From the NCBI RefSeq assembly GCF_023953935.1, contig NZ_JAMLIW010000002.1, forward strand, positions 248,001 to 312,000: a stretch of 64,000 nucleotides of DNA. The letters are read 5' to 3'. This document shows positions 56,714 to 64,000 of this stretch, piece after piece. Each line of letters opens with the position of its first letter. Position 1 is the first letter of the stretch. The stretch comes from Thermomonas sp. (GTDB lineage: Bacteria; Pseudomonadota; Gammaproteobacteria; Xanthomonadales; Xanthomonadaceae). The translations under genes were made by a program, and so were the position numbers. Under the pieces are notes generated by a model. The model was not told the origin of the DNA. It saw only the letters and a list, made by a program, of their open reading frames with translations, and did not search any database.

Positions 56714-57520
56714 CTAGCGCCCAACGCCGTCCAGCGCCGCCCGCAGGGGGCGAAGAAAGTTTCCCGCCTGCACCGCGGCAGTGGCCGGATCGGCCGCGTT
56801 CATCGCGGACACCAGGGCGCTACCGACGACGACGCCATCGGCGTGCAATGCCACTGCGGCGGCACTGTCGGCATCGCGGATCCCGAACCCGGCAAACACC
56901 GGCACCCGGGCCTGGCTTTGCACTTCGCGCAGATGCTGGCCGACGTCGGCCGCGTCCAACTGCGCCGCACCGGTGACGCCGGCATAACTGACGTAATAGA
57001 GATAGCCCTGCGCCTGCTCGCACAGTCGCGCCATGCGCTCGGCCGGCGTGGTCGGTGCGGCCAGTGAAATCAGGGCCACACCGCGTTCGGACAAGGCCCG
57101 GCGATACGCCCCCGCTTCTTCCGGCGGCAGATCGACCAGCAGCACGCCATCCACCCCGGCCTCGGCGGCATCCGCCGCGAAGGTGTCCATGCCGTGGATC
57201 TCGATCGGGTTGAGATAGCCCATCAACACGACCGGCGTGGTGGCGTCGCGGGCGCGGAAATCGCGCACGCAATCGAGCACGTATCGCAAGCCCGCGCCAC
57301 GTGCCAGCGCCCGTTCGGAGCTGCGCTGGATCACCGGGCCGTCGGCCATCGGGTCGGAAAACGGGACGCCCAGCTCGATCACGTCGGCGCCGGCCTGCAC
57401 CAGTGCGTGCATGGCCGGCACGGTGGCGGCGAGCGCGGGATCGCCCGCCGTGATGAACGGCACCAAGCCCTTGCGGCCGGCCGCGCGCAGCGCGTCCAAC
57501 CGCTGGTTCAAGCGGGTCAT
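56714..57520 (-). CDS. trpA: Tryptophan synthase alpha chain
   Basis: TrpA cleaves indole-3-glycerol phosphate to indole, which passes to TrpB. The 268-residue protein has ADVIELGVPFSDPMADGPVI with the catalytic Glu and Asp, VLMGYLNPI, GVDGVLLVDLPPEE, and GFGIRDADS. ATG 57520 shares one base with the stop of the DUF3144 gene (TAATG). Confidence 0.96.
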   Translation of the reverse strand: MTRLNQRLDALRAAGRKGLVPFITAGDPALAATVPAMHALVQAGADVIELGVPFSDPMADGPVIQRSSERALARGAGLRYVLDCVRDFRARDATTPVVLMGYLNPIEIHGMDTFAADAAEAGVDGVLLVDLPPEEAGAYRRALSERGVALISLAAPTTPAERMARLCEQAQGYLYYVSYAGVTGAAQLDAADVGQHLREVQSQARVPVFAGFGIRDADSAAAVALHADGVVVGSALVSAMNAADPATAAVQAGNFLRPLRAALDGVGR

Positions 57521-57969
57521 TACGCCGGATTGGTCGGCGGCGTCGGCTGGGCCGCGGCGACGTAGCCTTCGGCCGGGGTCTGGGCCGTCGCATCCTTCAG
57601 ACGGCCGATCTGCACACCGGCAGCCGCGTACTCATCGGCCAGTTCGGATTCGCCGACGTCGATGCCGCGCTCCTCGCCGATGCCATCCAGATGCTGGTTG
57701 AGCATCTTGCGATAGATGCCAGACATCTCATCGAGAAAATGTTTGCGCTCCTGGGCGGCGAAGATCGGTTTGACGACGGACAGGAAGTGGTGGGCGTTGA
57801 AACGCGCCGCCGCGAACTGGATGGCAAGCCCCGGGCCGTTCGGGCCGACCTTCTGGGCCTGCTTGTCCGCAACGGCAAGGTATTCATTCACCGCCTCGAT
57901 GAACGCCGGGTCGATCTGGTTGTTCTGCTGGGCTGCGTCGGCGGGCTGCGCCTGATTGTCTTCGGCCAT
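57520..57969 (-). CDS. DUF3144 protein lying between trpB and trpA
   Basis: The 149-residue soluble protein is Ala/Gln-rich at both ends, with a helical core (IDPAFIEAVNEYLAVADKQA, then FAAARFNAHHFLSVVKPIFA and HFLDEMSGIYRKMLNQHLDG) that matches the DUF3144 family of unknown function. AGGAG lies 8 bases before the ATG at 57969. It is translationally coupled to trpA by a 1-base overlap, so it is expressed with the tryptophan genes, but a link to tryptophan synthase is not shown. Confidence 0.78.
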   Translation of the reverse strand: MAEDNQAQPADAAQQNNQIDPAFIEAVNEYLAVADKQAQKVGPNGPGLAIQFAAARFNAHHFLSVVKPIFAAQERKHFLDEMSGIYRKMLNQHLDGIGEERGIDVGESELADEYAAAGVQIGRLKDATAQTPAEGYVAAAQPTPPTNPA

Positions 57970-58076
57970 GGCCGGCTCCTGCGGGTTGTTCAGTGGTCAA
58001 TCGCGTATTGTCGCGCAAATTCCGCCGGTCACCAAATGCGGGAACCGGCTGGAACCTGAATGCGGTGATCTACAGT

Positions 58077-59306
58077 TCAGAAACCTTCGCGCGCGGCGAT
58101 GGTGTGCACGTCCTTGTCGCCGCGCCCGGACAGGTTGCACAGGACCAGCGCGTCCTTGGGCAGTTCGCGCGCCAGCTTGATCGCCTGCGCCACCGCGTGA
58201 CTGGATTCCAGCGCCGGCAGGATGCCTTCGCTGCGGGTCAGGCGGTGGAAGGCCTCCATCGCCTCGGCATCCGTCACGCCGACGTATTCGGCGCGGCCGC
58301 TGTCCTTCAGGAACGCGTGTTCGGGGCCGACGCCAGGATAGTCCAGGCCCGCCGAGATCGAATGGGTTTCGGTGATCTGGCCGTCGTCATCGCAGATCAC
58401 GTAGGTGCGGTTGCCATGCAGCACGCCGACCCGGCCCGCCGCCAGCGAGGCGGCGTGGCGGCCGGTTTCGATGCCCTCGCCGGCCGCCTCGGCGCCGACG
58501 ATGCGCACGGAGGGATCGTTGAGGAAGGCATGGAATAAACCAATCGCATTGCTGCCGCCGCCGACGCAGGCGGTGATCGCATCCGGCACGCGGCCGTACT
58601 CGGCCAGCATCTGCGCCCGTGCCTCGCGGCCGACCACCGCGTTGAAGTCGCGCACCATGCGTGGATACGGATCCGGGCCGGCGACGGTGCCGATGATGTA
58701 GAAGGTGTCACGCACATTGGTCACCCAATCGCGCATCGCCTCGTTGAGCGCGTCCTTCAAGGTGGCGCTGCCGCTGGTCACCGGCACCACGGTCGCACCC
58801 AAGAGCTTCATCCGGTAGACGTTGATCTTCTGCCGTTCGATGTCGGTGGCACCCATGTAGACGACGCATTCCAGGCCCAGCCGGGTGGCCACGGTGGCGC
58901 TGGCGACGCCATGCTGGCCGGCGCCGGTTTCGGCGATGATCCGGGTCTTGCCCATGCGGCTGGCCAGCAGTGCCTGGCCGATGGTGTTGTTGATCTTGTG
59001 CGCGCCGGTGTGGTTCAGGTCTTCGCGCTTGAACAGGATTTGCGCACCGCCGACCTCGCGTGACAGGCGCTGGGCGTGGTAGATCGGACTGGGACGACCG
59101 ACGTAGTGCCTGAGATCGTTCTCGAACGCGGTGATGAAGGCGGGGTCGGCGCGCGCGGCGTCGTAGGCGGCGGCCAGCTCCTGCAAGGGACCGATCAGGG
59201 TTTCGGCGACGAAGCGGCCGCCGTGGCGGCCGAAGTGGCCGCTGGCGTCGGGATACGCGTGATAGTCGATTGCCGCAGCGGGGGCCGGGGAGGAGGTGGA
59301 ATTCAT
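58077..59306 (-). CDS. trpB: Tryptophan synthase beta chain
   Basis: TrpB joins indole and serine with pyridoxal phosphate. The 409-residue protein has PLP lysine K104 in [30 protein letters not shown] and the C-terminal SGRGDKD. ATG 59306 begins a short Ser/Ala tail before the conserved start; an in-frame ATG 15 bases further upstream is possible. trpF lies 217 bases upstream and DUF3144 about 107 bases downstream. Confidence 0.96.
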   Translation of the reverse strand: MNSTSSPAPAAAIDYHAYPDASGHFGRHGGRFVAETLIGPLQELAAAYDAARADPAFITAFENDLRHYVGRPSPIYHAQRLSREVGGAQILFKREDLNHTGAHKINNTIGQALLASRMGKTRIIAETGAGQHGVASATVATRLGLECVVYMGATDIERQKINVYRMKLLGATVVPVTSGSATLKDALNEAMRDWVTNVRDTFYIIGTVAGPDPYPRMVRDFNAVVGREARAQMLAEYGRVPDAITACVGGGSNAIGLFHAFLNDPSVRIVGAEAAGEGIETGRHAASLAAGRVGVLHGNRTYVICDDDGQITETHSISAGLDYPGVGPEHAFLKDSGRAEYVGVTDAEAMEAFHRLTRSEGILPALESSHAVAQAIKLARELPKDALVLCNLSGRGDKDVHTIAAREGF

Positions 59307-59523
59307 CGGATGTCGCTCCATGGACTCATGGCCACCCGGCGGATGCACGGGCGCAAAGAGAAATCGAAATATGCGGGGGAACGACGCTGGTCGCGTCGCG
59401 CCTCGGACACGCGCCGCTGACGGGCTTATCGCACCGCCGCCGCAGGCACGCGCCGCCAGCGCCGCAGCGAGCGGCCGAAGGGTGCGGGTTGGCGATTCGG
59501 GGATTTCATGGCGTGGCCATAGC

Positions 59524-60177
59524 CTACCCGATCGCGGTGGCATCCGCCGTCTGTACCGCTTCGACGAAGCGGCGCATCAGCACGCCGTCCTTGATGCCGG
59601 GGGCGGATTCGATGCCGCCGGCCACATCCACGCCCCACGGGCGCACGACGCGGATGGCCTCGCCCACGTTGTCTGGCGTCAGGCCGCCGGCCAGCAGCCA
59701 GGGCATGTCGAGATCGGCGGGAATGCTGGTCGCGTCCAGGCGCTGCCCGCTGCCGCCCGCCTGCCCCGGCGCATGGCCATCCAGCACGAAGCCTGCCGCA
59801 TTCGGCCAGCGCCTGCGCAGCGTCTGCCCGTCCGGCGCCGCGCCGCCCATGCCCACGCCCTTCAGATACGGCAGGCCGAAGCGGCGGCAGAAGGCATCGT
59901 CTTCATCGCCGTGGAATTGCAGCAGCGTGGGTCGCGCCCGGGCGATGGCAGCGTGTATTTCGCCCGCACCGTTGTCCATGAACAGTGCCACCAGATCGAC
60001 CAGCGGTGGCAGCGCCTGCCGCAGCGCACCGGCGTTCTCCGGCATCACGCAGCGCTTGCTGCGCGCGGCGAAGATCACGCCCACCGCGTCCACGCCCAGC
60101 TCGCCAGCCAAGCGCGCATCGCCCGGACGGGTCAGGCCGCAGAACTTGATGCGGGTGCGAAAGGGGGGACTGGTCAT
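59524..60177 (-). CDS. trpF: Phosphoribosylanthranilate isomerase
   Basis: TrpF rearranges phosphoribosyl-anthranilate in tryptophan synthesis. The 217-residue TIM barrel has the N-terminal [13 protein letters not shown] with the catalytic cysteine, [20 protein letters not shown] and [16 protein letters not shown]. In the canonical order trpF follows truA; here a GFA-family gene lies between them. Confidence 0.95.
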   Translation of the reverse strand: MTSPPFRTRIKFCGLTRPGDARLAGELGVDAVGVIFAARSKRCVMPENAGALRQALPPLVDLVALFMDNGAGEIHAAIARARPTLLQFHGDEDDAFCRRFGLPYLKGVGMGGAAPDGQTLRRRWPNAAGFVLDGHAPGQAGGSGQRLDATSIPADLDMPWLLAGGLTPDNVGEAIRVVRPWGVDVAGGIESAPGIKDGVLMRRFVEAVQTADATAIG

Positions 60178-60198
60178 GCAAGGTCGCCGTTGCCGGAA

Positions 60199-60612
60199 TC
60201 AGGAAGGAAACGCATCGAACACAGGAAGGCGATCCAGATCGTGCTCCCACGCCGCCTTGCTGGCGACGAAGATGTGCGCGTCCGGCGCGGCGTTGAACGG
60301 AACATCGAGGGCGCCGGCCGGCACCACGATCATCTGTTCCATTGCATAAGGCAATCCCGAACCGCAGCTGACGCAGAAGCAGCGGGCATGGCGGGTCGCC
60401 GGCAGCCGGTAGAGGATCGCCCTGCCTTCTCCCGCCAACCAGCGCAGTGTTGCCGTCGCCGAGAACAGATTGGCCGCGTACGCGGAACCGGTGTCCTTGC
60501 GGCAATGCGCGCAGTGGCAGAGGTAGAAGTGGTCGAACCTGCCTTCGATCACGAAGCGCACCGCACCGCACAGACAGGAGCCGTGATGGCGCGTGGGCTG
60601 CATTTCATTCAT
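60199..60612 (-). CDS. GFA-family protein (Mss4-like zinc fold)
   Basis: The 137-residue protein has the zinc motifs of the glutathione-dependent formaldehyde-activating (GFA) family: SCLCGAV and CHCAHCRK, then a late [10 protein letters not shown]. The family includes Gfa/CENP-V-type proteins; actual formaldehyde activity is not established for most members. The start ATG 60612 overlaps the truA stop as ATGAATGA, so the two are translationally coupled. Confidence 0.88.
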   Translation of the reverse strand: MNEMQPTRHHGSCLCGAVRFVIEGRFDHFYLCHCAHCRKDTGSAYAANLFSATATLRWLAGEGRAILYRLPATRHARCFCVSCGSGLPYAMEQMIVVPAGALDVPFNAAPDAHIFVASKAAWEHDLDRLPVFDAFPS

Positions 60613-61373
60613 CGCCGCAAACCTCCTCCGGCAAGCCCCAGTGGCGCGGGTATTTCGGACCGAGGAAGAGCAATCCCGCCGCCGGTGCGGTTGGGCCGGC
60701 TTGGGTGCGATCGCGCTGTTCCAGCAGCTCAGCGATCCATTCAACCGGTCGTTCGCCGCAGCCCACCAGCAACAGCGAGCCGACGATGTTGCGCACCATG
60801 TGGTGCAGGAAGGCGTTGGCCTGCACGTCCACCACCACCTCATCGCCAGTACGGAGGATCGAAATATCCTGCAGATTGCGCCGCGCGTGGGTGGCCTGGC
60901 ACTGGGCGCTGCGGAAACTCGAAAAATCCCGCTCGCCGAGCAGCGCCTGCGCCGCGCATTGCGTAGCGGCTGTAGCAGCAGCAGCGGCTCCCAACCCAGG
61001 AACTGGCGCTGCAGCCGACGCCTGCGGGTGAATCGACCCAGCGGTAGCGGCGCCCGCGCAAGCACGCGCTGAATATTTTCCTGCTGCTGTACACCGCCAG
61101 CGTTGGCGGCAGGTTGGCGGTGGTGCCGAGGACCCAGCCGCGCTGGCTGCGCTCGACCTCGGTGTCGAAATGCACGACCTGGCAGCGCGCATGCACGCCG
61201 GCATCGGTGCGCCCGGCACAGACGGTCGCGATCTGCGCATTCGCCACCCGCGAAAGCGCGGCTTCCAGCGTGGTCTGCAAACTCCCGTCCGGTGCCATGG
61301 ACCCGGGCTGGCTCAAACGCTGCCAACCCGAGTAGCCACTGCCGTCGTATTCGATCCCCAGCGCGAAGCGCAT
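60605..61373 (-). pseudogene. truA: tRNA pseudouridine synthase A, disrupted in the middle
   Basis: TruA makes pseudouridine 38-40 in the anticodon arm of tRNAs. The N-terminal part is good ([18 protein letters not shown]; catalytic Asp in [10 protein letters not shown]). The C-terminal part is also good, in another frame ([33 protein letters not shown]). Between about 60960 and 61085 the reading jumps frame at least twice, and the segment from NLPPTLAV to GERDF is about 24 bases shorter than in E. coli TruA. The HARY-RRYRY region is therefore lost. This suggests either gene decay or local assembly error. ATG 61373 is the family start; a TTG overlaps the fimV stop. Confidence 0.8.
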
Positions 61374-61390
61374 CGGCGTGGACGCCGTGC

Positions 61391-63391
61391 TCAACCCATG
61401 ATTCGGGCCAGCATCTTGCCGGCCTTCTCGCTCACCGCATCGTCTTCGTCATTGAGCAATTCGGCGAGCAACTGCTGCGCGGAGGTGCGGTCGCCCATGT
61501 CGAGGAAGGCATCGACCAGCTTGAAGCGCTGCTCCGCGCTGGCGTGCGCCGGCGGCTCGTTGCCGGCGGCAGGGGTGGGCGCAGCGGGGGCCGTCGGTGG
61601 CGCCGGTTCCGGGTCGGAGACCCGCGCTGCATCGTGCGGTTCCTGGGCTCCGGAACGCGACACGGCGCCTTTCACGACCCAGCCTGAATGCCAAGCCGGG
61701 GCATCGCTGCCGGAAGCAGCGGACGCCGGCGGTGTTCCCGGCGCTGGCGCGGCGGAGGGCTGCGGTGCCGGGGCGGCGTCCGCCTTGGCCTTTTGCTCAC
61801 GCCGTTGGTCGAGCCGCTGCATGCTCGCGGCCAGGGCGTCGTGGTCGAAACTGCGGCGCGGCTTGGGCTCCGGCTCGGGCCGGTTGCGCTTGCTCAGGAA
61901 CCAGACCAGCAGACCCAGCAGCAGGACGCCCACGCCGCCGCCGATGTAATACGGATTGATGTTCGAATGGGTGGCGGCGGCCTGTTCCGAGGCAGGCGTC
62001 GCCGGCGCGGCCGCCTGATTGGCCTGGGCCAGCTGGTGCTGCGCGGAGGCCAATTCGGTGTCCTTCATGGTCAGCAGGCGATGCTGCTCGTCCCGGATCC
62101 GTTCCAGTTCGGCCACGCGCTCCTTCAGTTCCCCGACTTCCGCGGTTTTCGCGGAAATCTCTTCGTCGCGCTGTGCCAACTCCTGTTGCAACATGCTGCC
62201 CCCACCGCGATTGCCGGTTCCGGTATTTGCCCCCGCCGCGGGCGTGGTGCCCGTCGGCGGCACGATTTGCAGGCGTGCTTCGGTGCGCCGTGCGCCTGAC
62301 GCCGCGGCCGTCCGCGCCGCTGCGGCGCCGGGGGCGGCAGCCGGTGCAACCGGCGGCGAAGCCGAGGCGGCCGGGGCCCGGTTCGCAGGCACCGTGCCTG
62401 CCATCGCGACCGCATCCGGCTGCAGCACAGGCCGCTGCGACTGGCGCCAAGCCTGCATCTGCTGGCGCACCACCGCGCTGGCCTCGCCGGCGTCGATCTG
62501 CGCCACTTCGCCCCCTTCCGGGACCCGCAGCACGGCGCCCTGGCGCAGTAGATTGATGTTGTCGCTGATGAAGGCGTCGGGATTGGCGCGCAGCAGCGCC
62601 AGCATGGTCTGGTCGAGGCTGAACGTGTTGCGCAATCCTAGGCTGCCGGCAATTGCGGACAGGGTTTCGCCGCGCTTGATCGGGCCGTACTGACTTGCGT
62701 CATCGGCGGCTGCCGCCTCTGCGGTCGCGACTGCCGTCTCGGACGGTTCGGGTGCCGGCGCGGCCGGCGGCGGGGTGGACACATCGACCGCTGCCTCCGG
62801 AGCCGGCGCCTCCGCAGCGACCGGGGCAGGCGTTGCCGGCGCGCTGGCTTCAGGTTGTGGCGGCAGCGGCTCGGCCGTCACCGGGGCCGCGGCTGCTTCC
62901 GCGGTCGCTTCCGGCAGCGCCGGACGCTGGACGAGGTTCGGCGCCTCGACGGCGGCCATCTGCACGTCCGCCTGGGCAGCCGGCGCGCTGGCCGTGTTGG
63001 GCGCGTCCACCAGCGCCGAATACTCGCGCACCAGCTTGCCTTCGCCCCAATCGACCTCGATCAGGAAATTGACCATCGCCTGGTCAATCGGCTGGACGCT
63101 GGTGACCCGAATCACCGGATTGCCGCGCGCATCGCTGCCCAGACTGAACTGAAGGTCTGCGGCCGCGCCTGTGGGCGGCGGCAGGCCAATGCGGCGGAAG
63201 GTTTCCGGCGACGCCATCCGCGTGCGCAGCGCGGCCAGTTCGCCCGGCGTGGTTGAAATGATCGGGATTTCCGCCAGCAGCGGTTGATTGAGCCTGGACT
63301 TGACCTTGATCTGGCCAAGGCCCAAGGCCCATGCATTGCCGGCTGCCAGCAACAGCGCGGCAATCGCTGCTTTGCGCAAGATTCCGATCAC
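61391..63391 (-). CDS. fimV: FimV-type polar landmark protein
   Basis: FimV (HubP family) organises the cell pole for type IV pili and motility. The 666-residue protein has a signal peptide (about 1-24), the FimV N-terminal domain ([20 protein letters not shown]), a long acidic Ala/Pro region, a LysM peptidoglycan-binding module ([20 protein letters not shown]), a coiled coil (about 400-455), one membrane helix ([20 protein letters not shown]) and the C-terminal FimV domain ([20 protein letters not shown]). The start is GTG 63391, with GGAG 5 bases upstream. Order asd-fimV-truA is conserved. It would serve the pilus operon in this window. Confidence 0.9.
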   Translation of the reverse strand: MIGILRKAAIAALLLAAGNAWALGLGQIKVKSRLNQPLLAEIPIISTTPGELAALRTRMASPETFRRIGLPPPTGAAADLQFSLGSDARGNPVIRVTSVQPIDQAMVNFLIEVDWGEGKLVREYSALVDAPNTASAPAAQADVQMAAVEAPNLVQRPALPEATAEAAAAPVTAEPLPPQPEASAPATPAPVAAEAPAPEAAVDVSTPPPAAPAPEPSETAVATAEAAAADDASQYGPIKRGETLSAIAGSLGLRNTFSLDQTMLALLRANPDAFISDNINLLRQGAVLRVPEGGEVAQIDAGEASAVVRQQMQAWRQSQRPVLQPDAVAMAGTVPANRAPAASASPPVAPAAAPGAAAARTAAASGARRTEARLQIVPPTGTTPAAGANTGTGNRGGGSMLQQELAQRDEEISAKTAEVGELKERVAELERIRDEQHRLLTMKDTELASAQHQLAQANQAAAPATPASEQAAATHSNINPYYIGGGVGVLLLGLLVWFLSKRNRPEPEPKPRRSFDHDALAASMQRLDQRREQKAKADAAPAPQPSAAPAPGTPPASAASGSDAPAWHSGWVVKGAVSRSGAQEPHDAARVSDPEPAPPTAPAAPTPAAGNEPPAHASAEQRFKLVDAFLDMGDRTSAQQLLAELLNDEDDAVSEKAGKMLARIMG

Positions 63392-63553
63392 ATGGGCTCC
63401 ATCATCGCGACTGCGCGCCGACTCTAGCAGATTGTCGCGCATTTCCGACACAGCGCCAGCCCTGCGATGCAATGGCCATCACGATTCCGCAGCGTATGGG
63501 CGGCGGCATTGCACCCGACAGGCGCGATCACTTGAATCGCGCCTGAGCCCGCC

Positions 63554-64000
63554 TCAAGCCGCCGCGTCCTTCGGCTCCAGGCCCTCGGCCACCAGCAACT
63601 CGGCGATCTGCACGGCATTGAGCGCGGCGCCCTTGCGGATGTTGTCGGACACCACCCACAGGTCGAGCCCGCGCGGATGCGACAGGTCTTCGCGGATGCG
63701 GCCGACGAACACCGCATCCTTGCCGGAGGCGTGGGTCACCGGCGTGGGATAGCCACCCGGCTTGCGCTCATCGACCACTTCCACGCCCGGCGACTTCGCC
63801 AGCAGCGCGCGTGCCGCGTCGGCGGTGATCTTGTCGCGGGTCTCGATATGCACCGCCTCGGAATGCCCGTAGAACACCGGCACCCGCACCACGGTCGGAT
63901 TCACGCCGATGGTCGGATCGTCCAGGATCTTGCGGGTTTCCCAGACCAGCTTCATTTCTTCCTTGGTGAAGCCGTTGTCCTGGAAATCGTCGATCTGGGG
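63554..64000 (-). CDS. asd: Aspartate-semialdehyde dehydrogenase, C-terminal part (cut by window edge)
   Basis: Asd makes aspartate semialdehyde, the second step after aspartate kinase. The 148 C-terminal residues visible run from PQIDDFQDNGFTKEE through KLVWETRKIL, RVPVFYGHSEAVHIET and VSDNIRKGAALNAVQIAELL to the stop. They match the C-terminal half of the enzyme, including the substrate-binding His of the GHSE motif. The catalytic cysteine lies outside the window. fimV follows downstream on the same strand. Confidence 0.94.
   Translation of the reverse strand, partial: PQIDDFQDNGFTKEEMKLVWETRKILDDPTIGVNPTVVRVPVFYGHSEAVHIETRDKITADAARALLAKSPGVEVVDERKPGGYPTPVTHASGKDAVFVGRIREDLSHPRGLDLWVVSDNIRKGAALNAVQIAELLVAEGLEPKDAAA

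Overview
The window is typical chromosomal DNA of a GC-rich gammaproteobacterium of the order Xanthomonadales (Xanthomonadaceae/Lysobacteraceae, in the neighbourhood of Xanthomonas, Stenotrophomonas, Lysobacter, Luteimonas or Thermomonas). The assignment rests on gene order as much as on protein sequence: maf-rng-yhdP-tldD with yjgA and pmbA; cysJ-cysI-cysH with cysB and cysG-cysK; panC-panD-pgi; and asd-fimV-truA-trpF-trpB-trpA-accD. The genus cannot be fixed by eye. No rRNA, tRNA or CRISPR array was found.

Layout. 1-6.1 kb: start of an aspartate kinase gene (probably the aspartokinase/DAP-decarboxylase fusion), DUF4126 and YbjQ proteins, an exported serine hydrolase, an EamA exporter and lipA. 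6.3-15.9 kb: pmbA, yjgA, tldD, yhdP, rng and maf. 16-17.8 kb: a SIMPL protein and an orphan TonB. 18-26.2 kb: assimilatory sulfate reduction and cysteine synthesis (cysJIH, cysB, cysGK). 26.3-31.1 kb: a small membrane protein, ispG, an IS3-family insertion sequence and xseA. 31-37.7 kb: a dual-GAF GGDEF/EAL protein, an ECF sigma factor with a probable anti-sigma partner, and an ABC exporter. 37.7-43.2 kb: a 3-hydroxybutyrate dehydrogenase, a patatin phospholipase, a YdbH/YdbL-like pair and a receiver-Hpt protein. 43.3-46.2 kb: pgi, panD, panC. 46.2-52.5 kb: a type IV pilus minor-pilin operon (fimT-pilV-pilW-pilX-pilY1-pilE). 52.6-64 kb: tpiA, a 2OG-Fe(II) oxygenase, glmM, accD, trpA, a DUF3144 gene, trpB, trpF, a GFA-family protein, truA, fimV and the end of asd.

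Three signals stand out. First, nine genes carry a -10-like hexamer 6 or 7 bases before the ATG, the geometry of leaderless transcription; the spacing is exactly 6 in eight of them. Second, a seven-base repeat, GTGATTN, occurs as a 24-unit array between cysJ and cysI and as two fold-back pairs (yjgA/tldD and rng/yhdP), and it supplies the stop codons of yjgA and tldD. Third, three otherwise normal genes are broken: cysI by one extra C, pilY1 by four small indels, and truA by a scrambled shortened segment. These are either real gene decay or local assembly errors. I found no wholly new multi-gene system; the best candidates for something under-described are the heptamer elements and the leaderless architecture.
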